Below, piece after piece: positions 23,901 to 31,429 of a DNA stretch of 64,000 nucleotides; the first letter of the stretch is position 1, and every line of letters starts with the position of its first letter. The position numbers and the translations under genes were made by a program. Below the pieces are notes generated by a model. That model saw only the letters and a list, made by a program, of their open reading frames with translations, was not told the origin of the DNA and made no database searches. Origin of the DNA: Mycteria americana (Eukaryota; Chordata; Aves; Ciconiiformes; Ciconiidae); contig NC_134366.1 in NCBI RefSeq assembly GCF_035582795.1, positions 3,702,828-3,766,827 on the forward strand, in the 5' to 3' direction.

Positions 23901-26900
23901 CATCAGGAAGAAAAACAGGAAACAGCATCTACAATCTTCCATTGCATTCTGTGTATTTGGCAGGAACATGCAAAGTCCTGCTTTCCTGGACACAGGAGGA
24001 TTAAGATAATCAGAAAAACATTCCTTCTTTTATGCGTTATTTGACAGTAGGCTTTTGCACGCTGCTTCAGCAGACACTTTTCTCTGTTTCTAAGCTGTGT
24101 CTGCTCCTTCTTACACATACACACACCCTAATTCAACCAGTACCTTGCAAAGTCATTGATATCTTTTTTTTTGGGTGGCGAATTATTGCTCGTCCTATGG
24201 TTTGAGGCTGTCTACCAGTGTTTATTTGAATGAAAGGATGGGTTTAATCTCCGGCAGTCTCAGGGAGTTGAGTTCAGCCTTGAGCACAGCAGCAATGGCA
24301 AAGTATGGGACACAGCACCATGTGAAATGAATGATCATTAAATGTTTGCTGGTGATTTTCTACTTCGCACCTTAGTCCCATGAATAATGAGTCCAGAACA
24401 TACCTACAATTTCAGTTCCCTGAGAAATCATCTGAGTTTCATAAAAGCTGAGTAAACCTGCCCAAGTTTCAAACACTGAGTTTGCTAGCAGGGTGTTAGT
24501 GGATGGTTCTGTCCTAAAATCCTGCACCTCATGGTTTCAATTGGATTCAACACAGGGCCAAAGACAAAAAAAGGTGATTTTGCTAGCCCTTTGTTTGGAG
24601 TTCTTGATTTATATTTGCATTAGAGATCGGTGGCATAAATTAGATAAACAGAAACTATACAGGAAAGTTTCACCATTCCTCTGAAACAATATTGCCACAT
24701 CTTGGACTGATTAGATATAAACCCGCTGATTTCAGAAAAGATGATTTTGGCACATGTACAGCGAGCGGCACCATGCACAGAAGTTGGCCATAACAAGTCA
24801 GTTTTTCCTTCACTCTACGAGATTCCACTGTTTCTCCATATTCCCAGCACATAAGTAAAGTTGATGGAAAAAAAACCCCCACAAAACCCCAAAACTCAAA
24901 AAAACCCCCAACCCTGGTGTGACCATCTTAAATGAGTCCTAATCTCTTTTCTGTCTTTCCTTGGTTAAGACGGGGAGTGGATGACTCTTGCTTCTAATAT
25001 CACTGACTGCTGCTACTATGCCAAAAATCTCTCCGAGGGCTTTATCTACTGCTTCAGGATAGCCTGCACCAGTAAAGCAGGAATGGGCCCTTACAGCGAC
25101 CCATCTGCCAAAGTGAAAATCACTGGGAAGGATCAAACGGGTAAGATCAAACGCCAAGAAAGCATCGTGTTTTTCCCGCAGCAAAACAATTGCACCCTTT
25201 TGGACGCGGGCCCAGAAGTCAAGAGCAGGTGAATCAAGACCAATTCCCCTTGGCTCAGGGTGGTTTAGGCCTTCCTCCTCTTTGGCTTTCTTATTTAAAA
25301 GTAAATGATTTTCTAATTCTGGACACAGTTAGAGGAATATGTGTAAATGTATAACAAATAAATAATAAAATAATAACAATGTGTAAATACAAATAATATG
25401 TAAATATATATAAAAATATAATAATAAAATAAAAACCTGGAAACTGTAGATTACCCACTGAAGACACACTTGGTTTTTGATGTGAGATCATGAGGAAACA
25501 GGTCTGGGACAATGAACGTGTTACTGGAGGCATTGACCTATTGGTATCGATCTGTCACTGGGTGAAAGCCCTCGACCTGCTCTCTGTTATGGACTCAGTC
25601 CTAAATTCCGTAGTTAATTTATGTGTTTATATTATACATAATCTTGTGGTGTTTGCTGCTGGGAATTATGGCCCTACTGTGGTGCATTTTGCAGCTGTAT
25701 TTTGTCTCCGAAGTAAAGAAAGCTCGATTTACTATTTTTTTTTCACCTGTTTGAATACTTTGTACTATTCACATGTTTTTAAAATTAAGAAATCCATAAC
25801 CCCACAGCAAATATATCCTTGTAGCAAAGGAAGTATCCTTTCTGCCAAGAAGTGGAAGGAAGGTCTAACTGGAATTTCCTCCCAGTGGAGAGGATTATTC
25901 TGTAAAAATCAGTTCACAGAGATATTTTTAACTCACCCTAAATCCTCTGCGTTCCCTTGGCCCAGGATTCATTAACATATCTCAATGTGCCCAGCGTTTC
26001 CAAGCAGATGCTTTAATGTGTCAAGGGATGCTTTAATATTTCAGGGAGCACTCGGACACAACCACGTACCAGAACCAGAGCAACAAGTTTCAGCTGCTGC
26101 CCTGAAATATCCAACTAAAAGAAGTTTCTAATTCTTTGTCAGTGTCTTACCATGTCCTGATGACTTGTTATGTGAGAAGATGAGAACCAGTGGCTGAGAC
26201 GTTTGGTATCATAGCACGCAACATACAATCCGCTTCATAGTCTGGAGCGGTCACACCAGGGAATTACTGGGTGGACAGTCCAGAGTCTGTTGCGTTCAAA
26301 TAGCGTTGGGTGCCACAGCCGGGAGACAACCTGCAGACTTGTCTGGAGAAAGTTCTGCTGTCGCCTTTGTCGTTGTTCATAGATAGCGGAGGGTGGCTCA
26401 GAGAGGCTCCAGTTTCCAGACAGAGGTGTTTTCCCATGTAATCCCTGTCGCTTTTTCCCTGCAGAGCTTCGTGCTGCAATGCAGAACTTCCCATCAGCTA
26501 CTACTGAAGAAGAGAGCGAAATAATCGCACCATCCGAGCCTTTCCCAACCTACCAGACCTACGCCTTCCAAACAGAGATCAAAAGGTAATGAATCCAACT
26601 GAGCACTCAACCAGCCAGAGGGAAATGCCGCATGTGGCTGGAGTTTAGAAAAGTCGCTTTTATAAAGGCACTGCTCCTAGTGTCACAGGGTTGTGTTGAA
26701 AACACCTCCACAGCAATACATAGAAACCTGAGATCGTTGGTGAGCGATCTTCATCTTGGTTTGGTGGGATTCAGGTGTGGATTTTCTGGGAGAGCAAACG
26801 GGTCTGTGCTGGGCACCAGGACAGCCCCTTAAAATATTGTGAAGTGAGCCCAGGGCTAACAAAGGCTCCTCTCCTTGCTGCAGCAACTTTTGCAGCTACC

Positions 26901-29847
26901 AGTTTCAGACGGGGGGGTGGGATTCAACTATCTCTGCCTAGAAGATAGGGACCAACCTCTGTCGCCAACAGAAGGAGGCAGCTGCCTGCAGGGGGTAGTC
27001 CTCTTGCTCGAGACATGATAAGCCACCTTCTCTCTCTCCGAAGGAGTTAAGCTCTCACTCCTGCAATTTAAAGTGACTGTACAATTTAGAGACACAGGAG
27101 GATGTGCAAACTGTGCCAACAGATGCAATAACTCAACATTGGGCATAGATGAAAAACACAGCATGGGATCCTGAGGGTTTTAAAGAAGAGAAGCTCCTGG
27201 CTCTTCCAGGAGTAGCAGAGAAGCTTAACTTGCCTTTGTGTTCCTTTGTACCAGGGGGCGTTTCAGCATCGTCCGACAGTGCAGGGAAAAAGTAAGCGGC
27301 AAGACTTTAGCTGCTAAAATTATCCCTTACTGGCAAGAGGACAAGCAGACTGTGCTCCTCGAGTACCAAGTCCTGAGGAAGCTTCACCACACAAACATAG
27401 CTCAGCTGAAGGGAGCCTACGTCAGCCCTCGGCACTTAGTGCTGATCCAGGAGATGTGCGTGGGACCAGAGCTACTCCACTCTTTGGCATTACGGTAATA
27501 ACAAGTGGAGAGAAGGGGTTTCCAGTCAGGGCTAGCGTAGGGAGCAAACCACCTATTGCTTTCCCCTGACAAACTGGATCATCTCTCTCCATCTGTGCCA
27601 GTGTGCTGTCATTGCACGCGGGGTTTGTGATGCATTGGTTCTGCAACTTCTTGTGACATAAAAAAATTACTTAAGTTCCCTACAAGGTTGGGGTAGGGAC
27701 AATTCGGGGTCACCCAGTTGAGATGTTGAAAGCAGCTTACAGTAGTTGATGTGAAACACCCTCTCCCATAACAAGGAGATTATTGTGGCTCAGGAAGCCA
27801 TATTTCTCCCCCACGTTGTTTCTCACAGTGGCAGGAAATGAATCTGCTGAAATCTGCTGATTAAAGGAGAGGGAATAGTGGGAATCTGCATTCTGGTTTC
27901 TGCACAACCACTGCTTTCTCTGACATGCAGCTCCACAACCTCCTGAACCTCTTGCATCTGTGAACCTGACTCACAGTCTAGACCAGCCTCTCCATACACA
28001 ACAGATTTGCTAAATGAGTTGTTTGTTCTTGACTCTCAAGGGCCCCATGGGATTAGACATCCAGGGGAGGATGATAGTGGGTGTAGAATGGTGCCCTTGG
28101 GCATGCAGATAGGACGCCTCTGATTTCTATCCCCTTTCTTCTACCAGGACATCGTACTCAGAAGTGGAGGTCCGAGATTACCTGTGGCAGATCCTCAGTG
28201 CCATTGAGTATCTCCACGCACACAGCATCCTGCACTTGGATCTCAGATCTGAAAACATGATCATCACCGAGCCCAACCTGCTGAAACTCCTGGATTTCGG
28301 CAATGCACAGTTCTACACACAAGATAAAGTTATTACCATGGACAAGTGCATGGACTATGTTGAAACCATGGGTGAGTACAGAGTTCAGTCACAGCAACCT
28401 TGGGCTTGTACGCCATCTGTGGTAAACAGCAAGACAGAGCAAGCCATTGGTCAAAGCAGCAGTTGGCCCCAGCAAGCAAAGTCTCCCAGGTGCTGCCCTC
28501 CAGTAACAGTGTGAGTTTGCAGGAGCAGCTAGTGGTGACAGCCGTTCCACTTGCAGACCACAGAGGACAAAGCCAGAGGTCATAGCCACCACTGCTCTGG
28601 CTGGCATCCATGCGTCCAGAGCTCAGGGGTATAGTATTACTGCCATTTGGCCTGATGTTCTCAAGATTTCATTGCAGTCATCACCCACGAGGGTGTCTTG
28701 CCTTAATCAGCTCCCTGTACTAGAAGCTTTTGCTTCTTCACTCTTGGGAAGGTAGCAAAGCATAACAGTACCCACTGGTTTTGTGCTGGTCTCTGCATTG
28801 GAGGGGAGCTTGGCTCACACCGGTTTGCTTTTCTAGCTCCAGAACTTCTGACAGAGCAAGGAGCCCTCCCACAGACTGATATCTGGTCCATCGGAATCAC
28901 GGCCTTCATCATGTAAGCCAGTCTCTCTTTCCCTGTGAGCAGCTTTAAAAATGCAATTTCATAGTCATCAGCCAGGGGAGATGCATTGACTCAGAGAGTT
29001 AACGGCAGTTGTGCCCCCTCTCCTTGGCAATGCCGCAGAGGTCTGTGTGATGGAGACTGTGGAGCTGGCTGCACCATGCAAGGATGCCCAGTCCCGGTGA
29101 TGTCTCCAAGTAGAGTAAGGCTGTTTTACAACACAGCAGCTGCTGGTGTTTCTCACTCAGCCTCATCTGAAAAGCCCCAACTTTAACAAGAAAATTCAAA
29201 TTACGCCAAGTGGAAAAGTCATGAAACCCACAGAAGAACAGTGGCCTTTGGGATTTCCTTTTCCCATATGACATTTCTGTGCATCGTCGTGACCCTGCTC
29301 TCACTGCTGGGTGGAAATTCCTGGGAGAAGGAGCATCTTGAGCGATGTCCTTCACGCTGATCAATTCTCCTCTTTTGGGGCAGGTTGAGTGCCAACTACC
29401 CCGTCAGCTCTGACGTAGCCTGCGAGTTTCTGAGAATGACCAGGAAGGGGAAAGTGAAGCTCACGCGGTGCTACGCGGGTCTCTCCGGGGGAGCGGTGTC
29501 ATTTCTCCAGAGCACGCTGTGTGCAAATCCCTGGTAAGACGGTATCTGCTCTCCCACTTGGACAGCTGGTGCTGATCCTGGCATTTGTCCCTTCTTTCTC
29601 TCCATTTGCAAGGAGCCTCCTCACCCAGCATGGATCCCCAACTGACCTTCTCACCTTTGTCTGTTCTAGGGGAAGGCCATCAGCCTTGGAGTGTCTTCAG
29701 AGCCCATGGCTCCAGGAGACAGGTTTGGACAACAGGCAGCAAGCACTGGTTACCTTCCCCACCACCAAACTCAGGAATTTCCTCACTGAACGGGAAAAGA
29801 AAAGGGGTCTGCTGTGCTCCAAGTATGGCCTCATGATTGCACAGTGA
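2739..29847 (+). CDS. SPEG-like: SPEG-like tandem serine/threonine kinase (3' half of gene, 26 exons)
   Basis: Giant muscle cytoskeletal kinase of the SPEG/obscurin (titin-kinase) class; family members act at triads and Z-discs. Exons were joined by GT-AG sites and reading phase: 2739-2996, 5443-5566, 5905-6038, 6380-6492, 8408-8576, 9077-9158, 9779-9979, 10586-10646, 11725-11802, 11950-12122, 12672-12698, 13971-14123, 14882-14927, 15504-15581, 16478-20138, 20765-20887, 22002-22112, 22231-22398, 22871-22993, 24970-25140, 26465-26585, 27255-27494, 28148-28371, 28837-28912, 29384-29533, 29670-29847. They total 7043 nt, about 2346 residues, with every phase matching. Domain order is linker, Ig, kinase 1, long linker, Ig, Fn3, kinase 2, stop. 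Kinase and linker blocks such as [23 protein letters not shown] and [12 protein letters not shown] match SPEG as I remember it. The location beside CYP8B1 rather than DES argues for a SPEG paralog. The 5' exons lie outside the window. No break was seen, so the gene looks functional. Confidence 0.93.
2997..5442 (+). other. Intron with a CR1 tail
   Basis: The intron lies between the first two recognised exons. Apart from the plus-strand CR1 3' fragment at about 4905-5043, I see only unique sequence and short unconvincing open frames. Confidence 0.6.
4905..5043 (+). mobile_element. CR1 LINE 3'-end fragment
   Basis: The sequence starts near CATCCCTGGAGGT and ends in the CR1 tail, GGATCTTTTCCAACC then ATTCTATGATT. 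This is the last 140 bp of a 5'-truncated avian CR1 in plus orientation, within a SPEG-like intron. It is moderately diverged. Confidence 0.85.
5443..5566 (+). CDS. SPEG-like: SPEG-like exon, Pro/Glu-rich linker
   Basis: The acceptor is CTGCTGCCAG and the donor GTAAAT. The frame is fixed by the one-base overhang of the previous exon and gives [20 protein letters not shown] and onward to HTVPIT. Another frame is also open, but its phase does not fit. This is low-complexity disordered linker ahead of the Ig domain. Confidence 0.75.
5905..6038 (+). CDS. SPEG-like: SPEG-like exon, linker just before Ig
   Basis: The acceptor is TTCATGAAAG, which is weak, and the donor GTAAGA. It encodes about 44 residues rich in aromatic and charged positions ([20 protein letters not shown]) ending TEEKTPT. 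It enters with one base and leaves with one base, in phase on both sides. Confidence 0.75.
6380..6492 (+). CDS. SPEG-like: SPEG-like exon, Ig domain first half
   Basis: The acceptor is TGTCTCACCAG and the donor GTAAGT. The exon encodes the A to C strands of an I-set Ig domain: [19 protein letters not shown], then [17 protein letters not shown], which holds the core Trp. The usual B-strand cysteine is replaced (AKFQA), as in the SPEG family domain before kinase 1. Confidence 0.88.
7275..7320. repeat. 23-bp direct tandem duplication
   Basis: Two identical back-to-back copies of CTAGCTGAACTTTTATC plus ATTTA occupy 7275-7297 and 7298-7320. The lack of differences suggests a recent slippage duplication within the intron. 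Confidence 0.9.
7545..8075 (-). repeat. Ancient degenerate interspersed repeat, probably LINE-derived
   Basis: Short landmarks occur in a fixed order: ACTTTTTGACTGCCGC near 7760, TTTTACTGCCCAGACAG near 7927, TCTCGTAAGGTCCTTTTGCA near 7948 and CATTTATGAATATATGAA near 8028. They recall a widespread old amniote repeat that I cannot name with certainty. Divergence is high and the ends are uncertain. Orientation is inferred only. Confidence 0.4.
8408..8576 (+). CDS. SPEG-like: SPEG-like exon, Ig domain second half
   Basis: The acceptor is TTCTTTCAG and the donor GTAACG. It encodes strands D to G of the Ig fold, with the diagnostic [19 protein letters not shown] (Asp, Tyr-x-Cys motif) and ends KAELIVRE. 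The split between two exons is usual for I-set domains of this family. Confidence 0.93.
9077..9158 (+). CDS. SPEG-like: SPEG-like exon, start of kinase 1
   Basis: The exon encodes a basic linker ([14 protein letters not shown]) and the first strand of the kinase fold, [13 protein letters not shown]. The exon ends inside the glycine-rich loop. Donor GTAAAT; two bases overhang. Confidence 0.92.
9779..9979 (+). CDS. SPEG-like: SPEG-like exon, kinase 1 N-lobe
   Basis: The exon completes the glycine loop (G-R-G-C-F-S-F-V, third Gly replaced by Ser). It carries the ATP lysine in CAAKFIPL, the helix-C glutamate in HQERDIL and the hinge strand TLILILEL. The donor is GTATCCTTT, the minor-spliceosome type. 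Using it keeps the frame into the next exon, giving LEL then CSSEELL. Confidence 0.93.
9980..10585 (+). other. U12-type (minor spliceosome) intron in kinase 1
   Basis: The 5' splice site reads GTATCCTTTT, the full U12 GT-AG donor consensus. Near the 3' end, TCCCTTAAC at 10566-10574 matches the U12 branch-point consensus TTCCTTAAC at 8 of 9 positions. Its adenosine is about 12 nt from the AG, the typical U12 spacing. The upstream exon ends at phase 2 and joins to leucine. Confidence 0.88.
10586..10646 (+). CDS. SPEG-like: SPEG-like exon, kinase 1 helix D
   Basis: A 61-nt exon encoding [20 protein letters not shown]. This matches the SPEG kinase-1 segment after the hinge. It begins with one base completing the leucine codon across the U12 intron and ends in phase 0 at donor GTAATC. 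Confidence 0.93.
11157..11200 (-). mobile_element. Small CR1 3' relic
   Basis: GTTTGGGTTGGAAGGCATC followed by TTTAAAGATCA matches the reverse complement of the CR1 3' end. Only some 40 bp are recognisable, inside a kinase-1 intron. Confidence 0.45.
11725..11802 (+). CDS. SPEG-like: SPEG-like exon, kinase 1 catalytic loop
   Basis: A 78-nt exon in phase 0 on both sides. It encodes helix E and the start of the catalytic loop, [13 protein letters not shown] then NNVLHLDIK. The HLD form of HRD is normal in the titin-kinase group. The catalytic Asp and following Lys are present. Confidence 0.95.
11950..12122 (+). CDS. SPEG-like: SPEG-like exon, kinase 1 activation segment
   Basis: The exon encodes PLNILMVYP (metal-binding Asn), KLCDFGFAQ (DFG), [12 protein letters not shown] (APE) and the start of helix F, ATDIW. 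All canonical catalytic residues are present, so kinase 1 is predicted to be active. Confidence 0.95.
12672..12698 (+). CDS. SPEG-like: SPEG-like 27-nt microexon, kinase 1 helix F
   Basis: A very short exon encoding AVGVITYL between acceptor TCTCTCCTCAG and donor GTAAAT. It is supported by phase (TG + G gives Trp, then AG + C gives Ser in the next exon) and by the family motif [15 protein letters not shown]. Automated gene finders could miss it. Confidence 0.9.
12850..13587 (-). mobile_element. CR1 LINE, 5'-truncated, reverse orientation
   Basis: A roughly 740-bp CR1 lies antisense in the intron between the microexon and the next kinase exon. Its 3' end is the repeated AATCACAGA at 12850. 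A 214-codon open frame (13586-12942) encodes the C-terminal part of ORF2, with landmarks [45 protein letters not shown] and [19 protein letters not shown]. The open frame suggests a fairly young insertion. The upstream reverse transcriptase core is absent. Confidence 0.95.
13971..14123 (+). CDS. SPEG-like: SPEG-like exon, kinase 1 C-lobe
   Basis: The exon encodes [17 protein letters not shown] through [18 protein letters not shown] to ILQQHP. The acceptor context AATAAACAAG is poor, although a pyrimidine tract lies upstream. Phase and SPEG similarity still support it. Donor GTGAGT. Confidence 0.92.
14882..14927 (+). CDS. SPEG-like: SPEG-like exon, kinase 1 end
   Basis: A 46-nt exon encoding [15 protein letters not shown], the conserved Arg-containing C-terminal motif of protein kinases (helix H/I). 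Acceptor TCTCTTATCAG, donor GTAAGT, phase 0 exit. Confidence 0.93.
14953..14991 (-). mobile_element. Possible CR1 3' relic
   Basis: AGTCATTACAAATACTGAGG then TTGGAAGAGACCTTTGGAG resembles the reverse complement of an old CR1 3' end. It is short and diverged. Confidence 0.4.
15504..15581 (+). CDS. SPEG-like: SPEG-like exon, kinase 1 regulatory tail
   Basis: A 78-nt exon encoding [18 protein letters not shown] then IVARSKWQ. It matches the segment directly after SPEG kinase 1, which in this kinase class resembles a regulatory or calmodulin-binding-like helix. Phase 0 on both sides. Confidence 0.94.
15582..16477 (+). other. Intron before the giant linker exon
   Basis: The intron is unique sequence except for a perfect 19-bp tandem duplication, TCACTGTAGGTTGTACTGC, at 16070-16107. 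The acceptor of the next exon is TTTGCTTTTCAG. Confidence 0.7.
16478..20138 (+). CDS. SPEG-like: SPEG-like giant exon, inter-kinase linker (about 1220 residues)
   Basis: One uninterrupted 3661-nt exon. It opens with [20 protein letters not shown], the strongly conserved SPEG segment after kinase 1, and is otherwise predicted disordered and rich in Ser, Glu and Pro. Islands that match human SPEG as I remember it include a basic block [11 protein letters not shown] then [10 protein letters not shown] (about 17150-17255), [17 protein letters not shown] (about 17380-17440), [19 protein letters not shown] then [11 protein letters not shown] (19649-19745), and [16 protein letters not shown] near the end. 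The middle (about 18040-19470) contains degenerate repeats of some 40 residues. The exon is longer than the human SPEG linker as I recall it. It leaves one overhanging base at donor GTAAAT. Confidence 0.94.
18040..19470 (+). repeat. Degenerate roughly 40-residue protein repeats inside the linker exon
   Basis: Recurring phrases are spaced about 35-50 codons apart: [56 protein letters not shown] and SVVLEGQGP. Each is typically followed by a TVPPS-like stretch, then a closing [37 protein letters not shown] or [13 protein letters not shown]. The pairings are too close for chance, but the units are strongly diverged, which suggests an old internal amplification. Confidence 0.65.
20765..20887 (+). 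CDS. SPEG-like: SPEG-like exon, end of inter-kinase linker
   Basis: The acceptor follows TCGAAACAG and the donor is GTATTG. It encodes about 40 residues: an acidic start [16 protein letters not shown], then a basic [19 protein letters not shown]. The last block matches the GLASFRLSGLK-like segment before the second Ig of SPEG. Confidence 0.88.
20888..22001 (+). other. Intron, nothing recognised
   Basis: About 1.1 kb of unique intron sequence between the linker and the second Ig domain. No repeat family or coding segment was recognised. Confidence 0.6.
22002..22112 (+). CDS. SPEG-like: SPEG-like exon, second Ig domain first half
   Basis: The exon encodes [20 protein letters not shown] then [18 protein letters not shown]: strands A to C with the B-strand Cys and core Trp of an I-set Ig domain. 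Acceptor TTCTTTGCAG, donor GTGACA. Confidence 0.93.
22231..22398 (+). CDS. SPEG-like: SPEG-like exon, second Ig domain second half
   Basis: The exon encodes [20 protein letters not shown] then [18 protein letters not shown], with the F-strand Tyr-x-Cys partner cysteine. [17 protein letters not shown] is nearly the same as in SPEG. Acceptor CGCTTTTCAG, donor GTAAGA. Confidence 0.95.
22720..22775. repeat. AT-rich microsatellite
   Basis: A (GT)n stretch leads into imperfect (TA)n and TTTAAAAATATA sequence inside the intron before the Fn3 domain. Confidence 0.8.
22871..22993 (+). CDS. SPEG-like: SPEG-like exon, Fn3 domain first half
   Basis: The exon encodes [20 protein letters not shown] then [20 protein letters not shown]. 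It has the proline-rich entry, the conserved Trp of strand B and the Tyr of strand C of a fibronectin type III domain. Acceptor CTCGACAG, donor GTAAAG. Confidence 0.94.
22994..24969 (+). other. Intron within Fn3 domain
   Basis: About 2 kb of intron with an A/C-rich low-complexity patch at about 24867-24912. No transposable element or coding segment was recognised. Confidence 0.6.
24970..25140 (+). CDS. SPEG-like: SPEG-like exon, Fn3 domain second half
   Basis: The exon encodes [20 protein letters not shown] then [20 protein letters not shown] with the Fn3 signature Tyr/Phe-x-Phe-Arg and GMGPYSDPS at the G strand. It closely follows SPEG. The acceptor TTGGTTAAG is weak but in phase. Donor GTAAGA. 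Confidence 0.94.
25141..26464 (+). other. Intron with AT-rich low-complexity tract
   Basis: An AT-rich tract with repeated AATAATAAAATAA and TAAATATATA lies at about 25340-25435. An imperfect direct repeat of GATGCTTTAAT occurs near 26008 and 26028. No coding segment was found. Confidence 0.6.
26465..26585 (+). CDS. SPEG-like: SPEG-like exon, lead into kinase 2
   Basis: The exon encodes [20 protein letters not shown] then [14 protein letters not shown]. The last part is the first strand of kinase 2 (SPEG has a TFAFQTQIQRG-like sequence here). Acceptor TCCCTGCAG, donor GTAATG. Confidence 0.92.
27255..27494 (+). CDS. SPEG-like: SPEG-like exon, kinase 2 N-lobe
   Basis: The exon encodes [17 protein letters not shown], then the ATP lysine in LAAKIIPYW, the helix-C Glu in [10 protein letters not shown], and the hinge strand [15 protein letters not shown]. 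The glycine loop keeps only one of three glycines, as in SPEG kinase 2. Acceptor TTGTACCAG, donor GTAATA. Confidence 0.95.
28148..28371 (+). CDS. SPEG-like: SPEG-like exon, kinase 2 catalytic region
   Basis: The exon encodes [18 protein letters not shown] then [12 protein letters not shown] (catalytic Asp and Asn kept, Lys replaced by Arg) and [12 protein letters not shown] (canonical DFG). As I recall, human SPEG kinase 2 has DLG here. Acceptor TCTTCTACCAG, donor GTGAGT. Confidence 0.95.
28837..28912 (+). CDS. SPEG-like: SPEG-like exon, kinase 2 helix F
   Basis: The exon encodes [20 protein letters not shown] then ITAFI: the APE motif and DIWSIG of helix F. Acceptor TGCTTTTCTAG, donor GTAAGC. 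Confidence 0.95.
29384..29533 (+). CDS. SPEG-like: SPEG-like exon, kinase 2 C-lobe
   Basis: The exon encodes [19 protein letters not shown] through [20 protein letters not shown] to STLCANPW. It corresponds closely to the SPEG segment with LSAEYPVSS and [14 protein letters not shown]. Donor GTAAGA. Confidence 0.95.
29670..29847 (+). CDS. SPEG-like: SPEG-like last exon, kinase 2 end and C-terminus
   Basis: The exon encodes [18 protein letters not shown], the conserved Arg motif, then [20 protein letters not shown] and a short tail ending YGLMIAQ before TGA. The ending matches the SPEG C-terminus (VTFPTARLRVFVRNREKRR), so the protein is complete at its 3' end. Acceptor GTCTGTTCTAG. Confidence 0.95.
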
Positions 29848-31423
29848 CGGGGATGCGGCCACAGACGTCAACTGTCTCCCTCTCCCCTTCTGCACTTAGT
29901 GTTTGGTACCAAACAGTCCTGCCAAGTTGCTGTGCATCAGCTGAGCTGGGGTAACTGCTCTCCGTGAATGTGATTTAGCATAACTGAGCAAATTAATCCA
30001 TATTACGTGCGTTGCCACAGGGTAAGAACAGAAATATAGACCTAACATGCCTCAGCTGACTAACGGGAACTTGACAGTATGTGTGTCACTTGGCTGCACG
30101 CTTCCTGGAATAACCAGGAGAGATTTGCGTAGCCATTTCTGAATGGGACTAGCTACCAGCCCCAAGCAGCTTTGCAAATCCTTCCCTGAGGTCAGAAAGA
30201 CTCCATGCGTGCAAATGCTGGGTACTGACTTCTGCCCCTGGCCCCAGGACGTGATAACCAGATGTGCTTTCAGATGTTACTGCACTGCTCATCCCACAGT
30301 GACCACCGCAGCAAGGTCTGAGTGACTGGTGGTTTTCTCACCTGCCTCCAATCCAAAATAATTCAATGACCAGTTATGATAGGAAAATAGGGAAGAGTGA
30401 AGGACTTTTTTGGGGCTGATGTTAGACAACAATGCATCTTCAGACTTCGGATGTAGAGATCCAACTGGATAAAGCCCCGAGCAACCTGGCCTGAGTCAAT
30501 AGCTGACCCTGCTTTGAGCAGAAAGTTGGTCTAGAGGCCTCCTGAGCTCCTTCCTAACCTGACTTGTCCTGATCCCATGTCTTTGCCAAGTGCCAGACAC
30601 AAGGCTGGAGTGGTGGGATTCTGCTAGCATCCATCGGCAGCCAGGCTCAGCATGTCGCTTACCTGGCCAAGTTCTCCACCATCCCCATGGGGCCTGACCT
30701 GAGATTAAACACGGGGCTGAAGGAGAGCTCTTCTAGCTATGGAGCAACAAGAGGTTGCAAAGGGAGGAGGTATATGTGTTACATGTGTGACAGTGGTACC
30801 ACCAAGGAGATTTTAACCAGGGCTTTTCATACTCTGTGAGGAAACTCTTTCCTGCCCAAGTCACAAGACACAAGAAGAGCCAGTCTCCATGAAAGCAGCC
30901 TTGTAGCTCAGCCCTGTAGCACAAGGTGTGTACAGGGAGGGCAGCAGCAATGGGGCTTTCCAGTAACTGATAAATTGCACATCTTCCTCATCCTACCCCT
31001 GCGAGAGGCCATAGCTTGCTTGGCTTTGAGAAGAGCTACTGTTCTCCCTGGGGCCCAAGTTGACCCTCCGTATGCTGCTCCATTTAGGTGGCCCAGCTCC
31101 TGCTCCCTTAGAGCCCAGCCTGCTGCTCAATATGCTGTGTGGCTCCATGGAAGGTCACCAGGTCTCCATGGAAGGTCACCAGGTCTCCATGGGCACCTGC
31201 ACTGTTTTGACTGCAGAGCTGACCGAGCTCCTCAAAGGTTTCAAGGTTTAAAAACACCGCAAAACTTGTTTTTTGGGGCACGTATTTGAAGTCTCCCATT
31301 AGACCTAGATGACAGACTTACCCATCACATAGGATCTTACAGTAACCCCTCACCTGCCTGACTGCACCTGCATCAATTGTCTTAAAAACGTGTTAAAAAA
31401 CGAACATATAGAAACAACTCTTG

Positions 31424-31429
31424 AATAAA
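31424..31429 (+). promoter_or_regulatory. Candidate polyadenylation signal of the SPEG-like gene
   Basis: AATAAA is followed by the GT-rich stretch TGTGACTTGGTGTATGG about 15 nt downstream. It would give a 3' UTR of about 1.6 kb. A second AATAAA lies at 32797. Which one is used cannot be decided from sequence. Confidence 0.4.
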
